Below, piece after piece: positions 48,025 through 57,566 of a stretch of 64,000 bases of DNA (position 1 is its first letter; each line of letters opens with the position of its first letter). Under the pieces are notes generated by a model. It did not search any database and was not told the origin of the DNA. It worked only from the letters and a program-made list of their open reading frames with translations. The translations under genes and the position numbers were made by a program. This stretch comes from Parvularcula sp. BBD 1991-13 (GTDB lineage: Bacteria; Pseudomonadota; Alphaproteobacteria; Caulobacterales; Parvularculaceae). The DNA lies in contig LYSZ01000002.1 of NCBI GenBank assembly GCA_001657385.1, positions 434,001-498,000 on the forward strand. Reading direction: 5' to 3'.

Positions 48025-49314
48025 ATGCTCTATACGGCTTACGAGATGGGGTATGCGTTCGTCGCGCCGGCGCGCATCGCCGCCGGGCTGGGCGCGCGGT
48101 TCTGGCGCTCGCCGCTCAACCCCGCCGCCGCCACGCTGATCGGCCGCACCAGCGCCGCCGCGCTCGACGTTTTCGAGAACGTCATGCGCCGCTATCCCAA
48201 GCCGGACTGGGGCGTTACGGAAACGATCGTCAACGGCGCGCCGGTTCCGATCACGATCGAGACCGTGGAGAAAAAACCGTTCTGCACGCTGCTGCGTTTC
48301 AGGCGCGATCCGGACGCGTTGCGCGCCGCGCGCGGCGGCGACGCCGCCCCGGACCCGAGGGTGCTGATCGTCGCGCCGCTTTCGGGCCATTACGCGACGC
48401 TGCTGCGCGGCACGGTCGAGGCGATGATCTCCGATCACGACGTCTACATCACCGATTGGACCGACGCGCGCCACGTGCCGCTGGTGCAGGGGCGGTTCGA
48501 TCTCAACGACTATGTCGACTATCTGATCGACTTTATGCGGACGATCGGGCCGGGCGCGCACGGCATGGGCGTGTGCCAGCCGGGACCGGCGCTGTTGTCC
48601 GCCGCGGCGGTGATGGCCGAGGACGGCGATCCTTGCCGGCCGGCGTCGATCACCATCATGGGCAGCCCGATCGACACGCGCCGCTCGCCGACGACGCCGA
48701 ACCTCCTGGCGCAGGAGCGCGACTACGCCTGGTTCGAGCAGAACATGATCTACGCCGTGCCGGCGCCCTATGCGGGCGTCATGCGCCGTGTCTATCCGGG
48801 CTTCGTGCAGCTTTATTCATTCCTCGCGATGAATTCCGACCGGCACATGGACGCCCATTACGACTATTTCCAGAACCTCGTGAAAGGCGACGGCGACAGC
48901 ACGGAAAAGCACCGCGCCTTTTATGACGAGTATCTCTCCGTGCTCGACATGACGGAGGAATTCTACCTCCAGACCATCCGCGAGGTGTTCCAGGAGCACA
49001 GCCTAGCCAAGGGCGAGTTCATGCACCGGGGCCGTCCGGTGCGGCCCGAGGCGATCCGCGACATCGCCCTGATGACCGTCGAGGGCGAGAACGACGACAT
49101 CTCCGGCATCGGCCAGACCCAGGCCGCGCATGATCTGTGCGTCAATATTCCGGAGGCGTTGCAACGCGACTACATCCAGCCCGAAGTCGGCCATTACGGC
49201 GTCTTCAACGGCTCGCGCTGGCGCACCGAAATCCAGCCCCGAGTCGCCGAGTTCATCCGCATGGCCGAAGCCGAGGCGGAAAAGCGTCCCGAGCTGAAGG
49301 CCGCGGCGGAGTAG
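48025..49314 (+). CDS. phaZ: Intracellular poly(3-hydroxybutyrate) depolymerase
   Basis: The 429-aa alpha/beta-hydrolase-like enzyme mobilises PHB granules. It carries the catalytic Cys in the lipase-box variant GVCQPG (about residue 183), an Asp in VEGENDDISG and His in EVGHYGVFNGSRWR near the end, all as in PhaZ of Ralstonia-type depolymerases. ATG 48025 (MLYTAYEM) is the family start. PHB cycling fits with the hydroxybutyryl-CoA dehydrogenase elsewhere in the window. It is monocistronic. Confidence 0.93.
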   Translation: MLYTAYEMGYAFVAPARIAAGLGARFWRSPLNPAAATLIGRTSAAALDVFENVMRRYPKPDWGVTETIVNGAPVPITIETVEKKPFCTLLRFRRDPDALRAARGGDAAPDPRVLIVAPLSGHYATLLRGTVEAMISDHDVYITDWTDARHVPLVQGRFDLNDYVDYLIDFMRTIGPGAHGMGVCQPGPALLSAAAVMAEDGDPCRPASITIMGSPIDTRRSPTTPNLLAQERDYAWFEQNMIYAVPAPYAGVMRRVYPGFVQLYSFLAMNSDRHMDAHYDYFQNLVKGDGDSTEKHRAFYDEYLSVLDMTEEFYLQTIREVFQEHSLAKGEFMHRGRPVRPEAIRDIALMTVEGENDDISGIGQTQAAHDLCVNIPEALQRDYIQPEVGHYGVFNGSRWRTEIQPRVAEFIRMAEAEAEKRPELKAAAE

Positions 49315-49318
49315 GGCT

Positions 49319-49711
49319 TCAGCCGACCCGCGACTGGAACGAGATCGGCAAGCCTCCCGGGCCTTCCAGATAATAGATCCGCTCCCCATGGGCGTCGTCC
49401 GGCCCCTTGACGTCGAGGCCGTTCGCCCTCGCCCGCGCCGCCCACGCATCCGCGTCGTCGACGACGATCTGCAGCATGGTCATTTCCGGCATCGCCGCGC
49501 CCGCCGGCCAGATTTCGATCCAACTGCCGAGCCCGGCTTCGACGCCCGCTTTGCCGTCGCCGCCGACCGGAAACACCGCCCCCTGAAACCCCTCCGCGGG
49601 TCCCATGTCGCCGGCGGCGAGGCCGAGGCCGTTTTCCCCAAGCATTTCGGCGAGCGCCTTCGCATCGTCGGCGTGCGCGACTTTGCAGAATCTCAAGCCT
49701 AGAACTTTCAC
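49319..49711 (-). CDS. VOC superfamily (glyoxalase-like) protein
   Basis: The 130-aa protein has two beta-alpha-beta-beta-beta modules. Features are LGLRFCKVAHADDAKALAEML at the start and IYYLEGPGGLPISFQ at the end. Possible metal ligands are His, Glu and Glu, but a specific reaction cannot be assigned. GTG 49711 is chosen because GGAGAAGG lies just upstream; an ATG 6 codons earlier is the alternative. It converges with phaZ 4 bp away. Confidence 0.8.
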   Translation of the reverse strand: MKVLGLRFCKVAHADDAKALAEMLGENGLGLAAGDMGPAEGFQGAVFPVGGDGKAGVEAGLGSWIEIWPAGAAMPEMTMLQIVVDDADAWAARARANGLDVKGPDDAHGERIYYLEGPGGLPISFQSRVG

Positions 49712-49759
49712 CGGCCTTCTCCTATGCAATGGTGAGATCTCAAAGGAAGGCTACGCCAG

Positions 49760-52540
49760 ATGCCCGCGAAAACAAAAGATCCCGTGCGCCTCTACCTCGT
49801 CGACGGCTCGGCTTACATCTTCCGCGCCTATCACGCCCTGCCGCCGCTGACGCGCAAGTCCGACGGGTTGCCGGTGGGCGCGGTCGCCGGCTTCTGCAAC
49901 ATGCTCTACAAGCTCATGACCGACATGGCCGACGAACACGACCCGACCCACCTCGCGGTGATCTTCGATTACTCGGCCAAAACCTTCCGTAATGAGATTT
50001 ACCCCGATTACAAAGCGAACCGCCCCGAGCCGCCGGAAGACCTGCGCCCGCAATTTCCGCTGGTGCGCGAGGCGACGCGCGCCTTCAATCTTCCGTGTAT
50101 CGAGCTTGAGGGCTACGAGGCCGACGACATTATCGCGACCTATGCGCGGCGCGTGGAGGCCGACGGCGGCGAGGCGGTCATTATCTCCTCAGACAAGGAC
50201 CTGATGCAGCTTGTCGGCCCCGCCGTCTCCATGTTCGACAGTATGAAGAACAAACATATCGGCCCCGGCGAGGTCGTCGAAAAATTCGGGCTCGGCCCGG
50301 AACATGTCGTCGACATTCAGGCGCTGGCGGGCGATGCCACCGACAACGTGCCGGGCGTTCCCGGCATCGGCGTGAAGACCGCCGCGCAGCTGATCGAGGA
50401 ATATGGCGACCTTGAAAGCCTCCTGTCCCGCGCCGGGGAAATCAAGCAGAAGAAGCGGCGGGAAAACCTGATCGAGTTCGCCGAGCAGGCCCGCATTTCC
50501 AGGGAACTGGTGACGCTGAAGACCGACGCCCCGGTCAAGGACGATATCGCCGATTTCGCCGTCCGCGCCATCGACAGGGAGAAGCTGCTCGCCTTTCTGC
50601 GCGAGATGGAGTTCAACACGCTGACCCGCCGGGTTGCTTCAGACCTCGGCGGGGGCGATGGGTCGCAGCCGGACGGGGCGGCGCCCGCCGTCAACGCGAA
50701 AGACGCAACATACGAGACCGTGTTCGATATCGATGCGCTGCAAAGCTGGATCGCCGAGGCCCGGGAGCGCGGGCGCGTCGCCGTCGACACCGAAACGGAC
50801 AGCCTTAACGCCATGCGCGCCAATCTTGTCGGCGTATCTCTCGCCACTGCGGCGGGCCGCGCCTGTTACATCCCGCTCGCCCATGGCGGGGACGGCCTCG
50901 CCCTTGACGACGAGGACGCCTGCCGGCAGATCCCGCTCGACAAGGCGTTAAAGCTTCTGAAGCCGCTGTTGCAGGACCCGGCGGTCATGAAAGTGGGACA
51001 GAACCTCAAATATGACGCGCTGGTTCTGTCCCGGTACGGCGTATCGATCACGCCTTTCGACGACACGATGCTGATGTCCTACGCCCTTGACTGCGGCAAG
51101 GGCGGTCACGGCATGGACGAACTGGCGAGACGCTGGCTCGATTACGACACCATCAAGTTTTCGGACATCGCCGGGACCGGCAAGAAGGCGAAGACCTTCG
51201 ATCAGATCCCCATCAGGGACGCGGCGAAATACGCCGCCGAGGACGCCGACATCACCCTGCGGCTCCATGAAACGCTGAAGCCGCGCCTCGCCGCGGAGGG
51301 AAAAACCACCGTGTACGAAACGCTGGAGCGCGCGCTCGCCCCGGTGATCGTCGCCATGGAGTGCGAGGGCGTCAAGGTCGAGCCGAAAACGCTGGCCCGC
51401 CTGTCCGGCGACTTCACGCAGCGCATGGGAGCGCTGGAGGCCGAGGCCCACGGCCTCGCCGGCGAGGCGTTCAATCTCGGCTCGCCGAAACAGATCTCGG
51501 ACATCCTCTTCGGCAAGCTCGGCCTGCCGGGCGGGCGCAAGACGGCGAAAGGCGCCTGGTCGACCAAGGCCGATATTCTTGAGGAACTGGCCGCGGCCGG
51601 TCACGATCTGCCGCGCGTCATCCTGGCGTGGCGCGGGCTGTCGAAGCTTAAAAGCACGTATACGGATGCGCTTCCCGAGGACGTCAATCCGGAAACGGGA
51701 CGCGTGCACACCTCCTATGCGCTTGCGGCGACGACCACCGGGCGGCTGGCCTCCACCGACCCGAACCTTCAGAACATTCCCATACGGACCGAGGACGGGC
51801 GGAAAATCCGCACCGCCTTCGTGCCGGAAAAGGACAACGTGCTCATTTCCGCCGATTACAGCCAGATCGAGCTTCGTCTGCTGGCCCATATCGCCGATCT
51901 GAAATCCATGAAACAGGCCTTCGCCGACGGGATCGACATTCACGCCCTGACCGCGTCGGAAATGTTCGGCGTGCCGGTGGAGGGCATGGACCCGATGGTG
52001 CGCCGCCGCGCCAAGGCGATCAATTTCGGCATCATCTACGGCATATCCGCCTTCGGGCTCGCCAACCAGCTCGGCATCGGGCGGGGCGAGGCCAAGGCCT
52101 ATATCGACAGCTACTTCGAAAAATTCCCCGGCATCCGTCAGTACATGGACGATACGATCGCCTTCGCCAAGGCGCATGGGTTCGTCGAAACGATCTTCGG
52201 CCGGCGCACCTATGTGGAGGGGATCGGCGACAAGAACCCGGCGCGGCGCGGCTATGCGGAGCGCCAGGCGATCAACGCGCCGATCCAGGGCGCGGCCGCC
52301 GACGTGATCCGCCGGGCCATGATCCGCATGCCGGAGGCGCTGAAGAAAGCGCGGCTGAACGCGCGGATGCTGCTCCAGGTGCATGACGAACTGATTTTCG
52401 AGGCGCCCAAGGGGGAGGCGAAAAAAACCTGCGAGACGGTCGCCGCGGTGATGAAGGATGCGCCCCTGCCCGCGGTGGCGTTGAGCGTGCGGCTCGACGT
52501 CGATGCGCGCCCCGGCGCCAACTGGGACGAGGCCCACTAA
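49760..52540 (+). CDS. polA: DNA polymerase I
   Basis: The 926-aa repair and Okazaki-fragment polymerase has all three domains. The 5'-3' exonuclease is at about 1-300 (LYLVDGSAYIFRAYHALP). The 3'-5' exonuclease is at about 320-520 with DTETDSLN near 343 and YAAEDADITLRL, so proofreading looks active. The polymerase has motif A ADYSQIELRLLAHI, motif B RRRAKAINFGIIYG and motif C QVHDELIFEAP. Length is typical. An A/G-rich ribosome site (AAAGGAAGG) precedes the ATG. Confidence 0.97.
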   Translation: MPAKTKDPVRLYLVDGSAYIFRAYHALPPLTRKSDGLPVGAVAGFCNMLYKLMTDMADEHDPTHLAVIFDYSAKTFRNEIYPDYKANRPEPPEDLRPQFPLVREATRAFNLPCIELEGYEADDIIATYARRVEADGGEAVIISSDKDLMQLVGPAVSMFDSMKNKHIGPGEVVEKFGLGPEHVVDIQALAGDATDNVPGVPGIGVKTAAQLIEEYGDLESLLSRAGEIKQKKRRENLIEFAEQARISRELVTLKTDAPVKDDIADFAVRAIDREKLLAFLREMEFNTLTRRVASDLGGGDGSQPDGAAPAVNAKDATYETVFDIDALQSWIAEARERGRVAVDTETDSLNAMRANLVGVSLATAAGRACYIPLAHGGDGLALDDEDACRQIPLDKALKLLKPLLQDPAVMKVGQNLKYDALVLSRYGVSITPFDDTMLMSYALDCGKGGHGMDELARRWLDYDTIKFSDIAGTGKKAKTFDQIPIRDAAKYAAEDADITLRLHETLKPRLAAEGKTTVYETLERALAPVIVAMECEGVKVEPKTLARLSGDFTQRMGALEAEAHGLAGEAFNLGSPKQISDILFGKLGLPGGRKTAKGAWSTKADILEELAAAGHDLPRVILAWRGLSKLKSTYTDALPEDVNPETGRVHTSYALAATTTGRLASTDPNLQNIPIRTEDGRKIRTAFVPEKDNVLISADYSQIELRLLAHIADLKSMKQAFADGIDIHALTASEMFGVPVEGMDPMVRRRAKAINFGIIYGISAFGLANQLGIGRGEAKAYIDSYFEKFPGIRQYMDDTIAFAKAHGFVETIFGRRTYVEGIGDKNPARRGYAERQAINAPIQGAAADVIRRAMIRMPEALKKARLNARMLLQVHDELIFEAPKGEAKKTCETVAAVMKDAPLPAVALSVRLDVDARPGANWDEAH

Positions 52541-52587
52541 GCGGCTCCGGCGGCGTCGGCGGACGGCCTGCCGTTGCGAGCGTTAAC

Positions 52588-52614
52588 GGGATCCCTGCTT
52601 AAAGGGATCCCTGC
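52588..52614. terminator. Duplicated GGGATCCC hairpin
   Basis: GGGATCCCTGC occurs at 52588-52598 and 52604-52614. Because GGGATCCC is its own reverse complement, the two copies also form an 8-bp stem with an 8-nt loop that contains the TAA stop of the small minus-strand gene. It may terminate polA and that gene, but it lacks a T tail. Confidence 0.4.
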
Positions 52615-52838
52615 GGTTGCGTCTGGTCGGCGTCTTTCGGCTCGTCCGGCGTCGGTTCACGATCACGGTTCGCCGGGACCGGTTCTGCCGGATTGCTGGG
52701 AAAGGTCAGGCTGTAGGCGGCGGCCGTTTCCTGTTCCCGCTCGCGCTCCCGCTCCTGCTGATCGTCGTCGTTGCCCGGCAGGGAAATGGCCGCCAGCAGC
52801 AGGAAAGCGGCGGCATACAATACGGTTTCGAATTTCAT
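52599..52838 (-). CDS. Small single-pass membrane or exported protein, unknown
   Basis: The 79-aa ORF from ATG 52838 has an N-terminal hydrophobic helix (about 5-20). A highly charged stretch follows (DDDQQEREREREQE), then a Pro-rich tail with PTPDEPKDADQTQ. No family was recognised. A GGGGACGTGGG purine-rich stretch precedes the start. Tandem 13-bp repeats lie 4-33 bp upstream of the start codon. Confidence 0.5.
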   Translation of the reverse strand: MKFETVLYAAAFLLLAAISLPGNDDDQQEREREREQETAAAYSLTFPSNPAEPVPANRDREPTPDEPKDADQTQPQGSL

Positions 52839-52841
52839 CCC

Positions 52842-52871
52842 ACGTCCCCAAGCGACGTCCCCAAGCGACGT
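52842..52871. repeat. 13-bp tandem repeat (2.3 copies) upstream of a small gene
   Basis: ACGTCCCCAAGCG occurs twice head to tail (52842-52854, 52855-52867), followed by ACGT. It overlaps the expected ribosome-binding and leader region of the minus-strand gene at 52599-52838. Confidence 0.85.
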
Positions 52872-53097
52872 TGCACTGCACAATAATACACATGAACCCG
52901 AAATGTGGCGCAATTGTTACAAATTAACGCTCTTTTCCGGATTTTAAGGATCGACGCCGCCCGCATGCGGACGGCGTTATCTTGCAATGCAGTTATCTTG
53001 CCATGCGACCTTGCATGGGGCGCCAAGCGCGCCGCCCCGTGAAAGCCCGTCCCGGGCCTGTTCGCCTGGGCGACGGCATGGGGTTAAAGGCGGGCGC

Positions 53098-54021
53098 TTA
53101 CCCCCATGGGCCGCGGCGTGCGCCGCCGACGGGGGGAACCGAGCCGCCGGCCGCGGCGCCGTCTTGCGGGGCGTAGCCCGGGCCGCGCATCGCCATCAGG
53201 CGGTCGATCCGGTTCTGCGTCGCCGGGTGGGTGGAGAAGAGGTTGTCGCGCCCGCGGCCCGAAAGCGGGTTGATGATCATGAGCTGCCCGGTTTCCGGGT
53301 GACGTTCGGCGGTCTCGTTCGGGATGCGCTGGGCGCCGTTGCTGATTTTCCCCAGCGCCGAAGCGAGCCATTCCGGATGGCCGCAGATCTCCGCGCCGAT
53401 CCGGTCCGCCTCGTACTCCCGCCCGCGGCTGATCGCCATCTGCACGATGGAGGCGGCCATCGGCGCCAGGATCATGATCGCCAGCGCCCCGATCAGGCCG
53501 CCAGCGTTGCGATTGCCGCCGAAGAAAATGGCGAAATTCGCCAGCATGGTCAGCGCGCCGGCGATGGTGGCGGTGACGGTCATAGTCAGGGTGTCGCGGT
53601 TTTTCACATGCGCCAGTTCGTGCGCCATGACGCCGGCGATTTCCTGCTCGTTCAGCATGCGCAACAGGCCCGTGGTCGCCGCGACGGCGGCGTTCTGCGG
53701 ATTGCGCCCGGTGGCGAAGGCGTTGGGCTGGTCGTTCTCGATGACGTAGATTTTCGGAACCGGCATCTGCGCGCGCTGGGCCAGCTCCCGGGTGATCTGC
53801 GCATAGCGCCGCACCGCGCCGGAGGCGTGCCCTTCGTCCACTTCCTGCGCGCGATACATGCGCAGCACCATCCTGTCGGAATTCCAGTAGGCGAACAGGT
53901 TCGTCCCCGCCGCGAACAGGAAGGCGATAAGCATCCCCGTCGCGCCGCCCAGCAAAAGGCCGACGCCCATGAATAGAGCCGTCAAGGCGGCAAGCAGCAT
54001 GCCGGTGCGAAGCGTGTTCAT
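53098..54021 (-). CDS. htpX: Zinc metalloprotease HtpX (M48)
   Basis: This 307-aa inner-membrane protease handles quality control of misfolded membrane proteins. It has two N-terminal helices (about 5-45), zinc motif HELAH near residue 133, two further helices and the third ligand in REYEADRIG near 205. The C-terminus is a Gly/Pro-rich tail. It is divergent from the DUF1674 gene across 66 bp, a common alphaproteobacterial neighbourhood. Confidence 0.95.
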   Translation of the reverse strand: MNTLRTGMLLAALTALFMGVGLLLGGATGMLIAFLFAAGTNLFAYWNSDRMVLRMYRAQEVDEGHASGAVRRYAQITRELAQRAQMPVPKIYVIENDQPNAFATGRNPQNAAVAATTGLLRMLNEQEIAGVMAHELAHVKNRDTLTMTVTATIAGALTMLANFAIFFGGNRNAGGLIGALAIMILAPMAASIVQMAISRGREYEADRIGAEICGHPEWLASALGKISNGAQRIPNETAERHPETGQLMIINPLSGRGRDNLFSTHPATQNRIDRLMAMRGPGYAPQDGAAAGGSVPPVGGARRGPWG

Positions 54022-54087
54022 TCGTCGCGTATCCTTTGTTTAGCCGATCGTGAGGGTTATATGTGACTGCGAAAAAGGAGCTTCAAT

Positions 54088-54333
54088 ATGGCTGAGAACG
54101 AAGCCGGTCCGGCGCGTGAGGGCGATTGTGACGGCGAGGGGGCCGAGACAAGCGCCCGCGGCGCGCGACAGGATCTCCCGCCCGCGGCCCGGCGCGCCCT
54201 TGAAGAGGCGCAAGCGCGACGGGCGGCGCGGGAGGCCGAGGAAGAGCGGGCGAAGGAACTCGGCGGGCCGAAAGGCGCGGAGCCGACCCGTTATGGCGAC
54301 TGGGAGCGCAACGGCCGCGCGGTGGATTTCTGA
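54088..54333 (+). CDS. DUF1674 / SDHAF4-like succinate dehydrogenase assembly factor
   Basis: The 81-aa soluble protein has a variable charged N-terminal half and the conserved DUF1674 end KELGGPKGAEPTRYGDWERNGRAVDF-type segment (about 56-81). Eukaryotic SDHAF4 protects flavinated SdhA during complex II assembly. AAGGAG lies about 8 nt before the ATG. sdh genes are not in the window. Confidence 0.92.
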   Translation: MAENEAGPAREGDCDGEGAETSARGARQDLPPAARRALEEAQARRAAREAEEERAKELGGPKGAEPTRYGDWERNGRAVDF

Positions 54334-54628
54334 AAGACTTTCCAGCAGCGCCCCCGGCGGCGACGTCTTCGCAACGGGGCGATGCCGCGGGTCCGCATGC
54401 TGCGCTGTTACGCGCGCATTGCCGGGGCCGCATCCGCGCGGACAACGTATACTGAAGAAACGCTGCTGTAACCCGGCGTTAACCTTAACAAAAAAACCGT
54501 GACCAAAATTTAAAGGCGCACATGTTGCGCTGTGCACGAAATGCGCCTATCGTCGGCGGCTTCGCGGCGCCTCCGCGCCGCGTGTTGAGTGTAAAAGCTA
54601 CGTAAAAACGTAAAAAAGGAGCCGCAAC

Positions 54629-54745
54629 ATGGCCAAGAAAAAAGTCAAAGCGCTGAAGAAAGAAATTCGCTCGCGCAAGAAAACCATCTCCCGTCAGGAA
54701 TCCAAGCTGAAAAAAGCGCGGCGCGCCCTGAAAAAAGCGGCCTGA
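54629..54745 (+). CDS. 38-residue lysine/arginine-rich protein, unknown
   Basis: ATG 54629 to TGA 54745 encodes 38 residues: 13 Lys, 5 Arg and only 2 Glu. Hydrophobic residues are spaced in heptads (Leu9, Ile13, Ile20, Leu27, Leu34), predicting one basic amphipathic helix or coiled coil. AAAAAGGAG lies 8 nt upstream and an 11-bp-stem terminator follows 32 bp after the stop, so the gene has the hallmarks of a well-expressed unit. It could bind nucleic acid or ribosomes. No family was recognised. Confidence 0.75.
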   Translation: MAKKKVKALKKEIRSRKKTISRQESKLKKARRALKKAA

Positions 54746-54777
54746 CGCGAGACTTCTTTTACGAAGTACGACAACGA

Positions 54778-54808
54778 CCCGCCGGCGATCGCTCGCCGGC
54801 GGGTTTTT
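54778..54808 (+). terminator. Strong Rho-independent terminator
   Basis: An 11-bp perfect stem CCCGCCGGCGA / TCGCCGGCGGG with loop TCGC is followed by T5 (54804-54808). It closes the lysine-rich mini-gene. Confidence 0.93.
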
Positions 54809-54913
54809 GCGTTTCGGGCGGGGCGCGAGCGAGGGTGCTGGCGAGGATGAGAGGGCGTCGTCGACATGGGAGGGGCTGGCCCGGGCCGCGGGTTTTGCGC
54901 TAAGACCTTGTTC

Positions 54914-56341
54914 ATGAGGGCTTTGGCGAAGGGACTGGCAATCATGACGGCGTGCGCCGTTTCGCCGCCGGGCGGTGCGGTTTTGGCCGGCGCAGCATTG
55001 GCCGGCGGCTTTGCCGGCGCAGGGGCTGCGGCCATGGAAGCGATGTCCATGGCGAGCGAGACCGCGTGCCCCGGGGAAAATGTCGATGCAGGCGACATCG
55101 ATGCGGCGCTCGCGGCGCTGGTCGGGGGCGATGATCCGGCCGGCTGGCCCGCGCCTGGCGTCGCCTTCGCCGTGATGCGCGGCGGCGCGGTTGTTTACGC
55201 GGGCGCCGCCGGCTGCGCCCAGCTCGGCGACCAGGGGGCCGGCGGCGCCTGCCGCGCGCCGATGACGCCGTCGACGATGTTCCGCGCGGCGTCGGTGTCC
55301 AAGATGGCGACCGCCTTCGCGGCCCTGTCGCTCGCAAGGGACGGCCTGCTTGATCTTGATGCGGATGTTTCGGGTTATTACGGCTTCGCGGTGCGCAACC
55401 CGGCCCATCCGGACGCGCCGATCACCCTGCGCCACCTCCTGTCGCATGTGGCGGGGGTGCGCGATCCGGAGGAATACTGGGTCGCCGCCCCGGCGCCGTT
55501 CCGTCCCCTGATCGAAGGCGATGCGGGCATGTACGCCGCGGCGGACGGGCCGCCCGGCGCCCGTTTTGTCTACAGCAACCTGAATTACGGCGTCGCGGCC
55601 GGGGCGATGGAAATCGCCGCGGGGCGACGTTTCGACCGGATCGCGGCCGAGCGCGTGTTCGGGCCCCTGGGACTCGGCGCGGGCTTCAACTGGTCGGGCG
55701 CGTCCGACGAAGCGCGCCGCCGGGGCGCGACGCTCTATCGCCTTGTCGACGGCGCATGGACGGCGCAGGTCGACGGGCCGGCGATGCTGCGCGAGACGGG
55801 GCCGTATTTTCTGGCGCAGCCGGGCCTCGACCGGGACGCCTATCTTGAGCGTTATGCCCCCGGCGACAATCCCACCCTGTTCTCCCCGCAGGGGGGCATG
55901 CGCGCCGACGTCCTCGACCTTGCCCGGCTGGCGTCTGCGCTCGCGCCCGGCGCGCCGTTCGCCGCGGCGGCCGCGCCCCTGTGGCGATATGATCAAGATA
56001 CGGATAATGGCGATACGCAAGGCGGCATGTTCATGCAATACGGACTTGGAACCCAGACGGTTGAGGTCGACGGGCGCAGGCTTGTCGGCCATTCGGGCGA
56101 GGCTTACGGCCTTCTCAGCGGCGCATGGCTTTTCGACCGGGAGACCGCGCCCGGAGACGCCCCCCGGTCGGCGGACAACGCGCCGACGAGCTTCGCCTAC
56201 GCCGTGACCGGAACCCCCGCCGGGGCGCTGGACAACGGCGCCGGGGCGTTCACGCCGCCGGAACGGCGCCTGATCGCGCTCGGCGCGCGGATCGCGGCGC
56301 GCTGCGCGGGGGAGGGCGCCGCGGCGCCGCGGCGGCGATGA
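54914..56341 (+). CDS. Serine hydrolase, class C beta-lactamase-like
   Basis: The 475-aa exported protein has a signal peptide and then a beta-lactamase/DD-peptidase fold. S-x-x-K is in RAASVSKMATA (about 137), Y-x-N in FVYSNLNYG (about 220) and a GHSGEAYG motif near 396 stands in for KTG/HSG. Related proteins are esterases, D-aminopeptidases or peptidases; true beta-lactamase activity is not implied. ATG 54914 opens the signal peptide. The stop overlaps the aminotransferase start (ATGA), so the two are coupled. Confidence 0.87.
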   Translation: MRALAKGLAIMTACAVSPPGGAVLAGAALAGGFAGAGAAAMEAMSMASETACPGENVDAGDIDAALAALVGGDDPAGWPAPGVAFAVMRGGAVVYAGAAGCAQLGDQGAGGACRAPMTPSTMFRAASVSKMATAFAALSLARDGLLDLDADVSGYYGFAVRNPAHPDAPITLRHLLSHVAGVRDPEEYWVAAPAPFRPLIEGDAGMYAAADGPPGARFVYSNLNYGVAAGAMEIAAGRRFDRIAAERVFGPLGLGAGFNWSGASDEARRRGATLYRLVDGAWTAQVDGPAMLRETGPYFLAQPGLDRDAYLERYAPGDNPTLFSPQGGMRADVLDLARLASALAPGAPFAAAAAPLWRYDQDTDNGDTQGGMFMQYGLGTQTVEVDGRRLVGHSGEAYGLLSGAWLFDRETAPGDAPRSADNAPTSFAYAVTGTPAGALDNGAGAFTPPERRLIALGARIAARCAGEGAAAPRRR

Positions 56342-57504
56342 CCCGGCGCCTCAATCCGGTCTTCTTCGATCGTCCGCAGTCGATCTTTCCGACCATGTCG
56401 GCGCTCGCGCGCGAGCACGACGCCGTCAATCTGGGGCAGGGCTTTCCGGACGAAGACGGGCCGGCGGAAATCCTTGAGATCGCCGCGCGCGCCCTGCGCG
56501 AAGGGCCGAACCAGTACGCCCCGGTGGAGGGCCTGCCCGAGTTACGCGCGGCCGTCGCCGCCGACAACAAGCGCTTTTACGATCTCGACATCGACGCCGA
56601 AACGCAGACGCTGATCGTCTCCGGCGCGACGGAGGGGCTCGCGGCCGCCTTTCTCGGGTTTCTGGAGCCGGGAGACGAGGCGATTGTCCTCGCCCCGTTC
56701 TACGAGTGTTACGCGCCGCAGATCGAGGCGACCGGCGCGCGCCTCGTTCCCGTCGATCTTCAGCCGCCGGACTGGCGACTTGACGCCGCCGCGCTCGACC
56801 GCGCGGTGACGGACCACACGAAGCTCGTGGTCGTCAACACGCCGCACAATCCCCTGGGCGCGGTGATGACGCGGGAGGAGTTGGCGGCGCTCGCCGACAT
56901 CGCGCGGCGCCGCGACCTGATCGTCGTCTGCGACGAGGTGTACGAACATCTGGTCTTCGACGGCCGCGATCATGTTCCGCTCATGACCCTGCCCGGCATG
57001 TTCGAGCGGTGCGTGCGCATCGGTTCGGCGGGCAAGACCTTTTCTGTCACCGGTTTTCGCATCGGCTATGTGACCGGGCCGGCGCGGCTCGTCACCGGGG
57101 TCATGAAGGCGCATCAGCATCTCGCTTACACCAGTCCCGCGCCGCTCCAGCGGGCGGTGGCGGCGGCCCTGGCCCTCGGCGACGACTATTACCGGGGCTT
57201 TCGCCGCGAGATGCAGGCGAAGCGCGACCGGCTGGCCTCGGGGCTCGCCGCGGCGGGGTTCTCGGTCCTTCCCTGCGAGGGAACCTATTTCATCACCGTC
57301 GATATCCGCAGCGTCGGCCGCGACGACGACGTTGCGTTCTGCCGTGAAATCACCCGGGAAGCGGGCGTCGCCGCCGTGCCGATGTCGGCGTTCTATCATC
57401 CGTCCCAGGAAAATGCGCCGCGCTGCTTCGCCCGGTTCTGCTTTTGCAAGAAATCCGAGGTGCTGGATATGGCCGCCGAAAGGCTGGCGCGGCGGTTCGC
57501 GTGA
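56338..57504 (+). CDS. PLP-dependent aminotransferase (class I/II)
   Basis: This 388-aa fold-type I aminotransferase is close to methionine/kynurenine-type enzymes such as YbdL. It shows NLGQGFPD (about 29-36), QYAPVEGLPELR, NTPHNPLG (about 166), CDEVYEHLVFDG and the PLP lysine in IGSAGKTFSVTGFRIGY (about 232). C-terminal ARFCFCKKSEVLDMA is typical of the group. It overlaps the serine hydrolase by 4 bp. With metY downstream, a methionine or 2-oxo-acid role is plausible, as inference. Confidence 0.9.
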   Translation: MTRRLNPVFFDRPQSIFPTMSALAREHDAVNLGQGFPDEDGPAEILEIAARALREGPNQYAPVEGLPELRAAVAADNKRFYDLDIDAETQTLIVSGATEGLAAAFLGFLEPGDEAIVLAPFYECYAPQIEATGARLVPVDLQPPDWRLDAAALDRAVTDHTKLVVVNTPHNPLGAVMTREELAALADIARRRDLIVVCDEVYEHLVFDGRDHVPLMTLPGMFERCVRIGSAGKTFSVTGFRIGYVTGPARLVTGVMKAHQHLAYTSPAPLQRAVAAALALGDDYYRGFRREMQAKRDRLASGLAAAGFSVLPCEGTYFITVDIRSVGRDDDVAFCREITREAGVAAVPMSAFYHPSQENAPRCFARFCFCKKSEVLDMAAERLARRFA

Positions 57505-57566
57505 CGCGGCCGGTCGCGTCCGGGCGGTTCTTTTTGCCGCGCGATCGGCTATAGAAGGGGGGACGC

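Noticed and set aside
54334-54628. Small structured RNA upstream of the lysine-rich mini-gene
   Set aside because: GGCGCC-type inverted words can fold, but no known RNA family or boxed promoter/terminator pair is visible apart from the ORF's own terminator.
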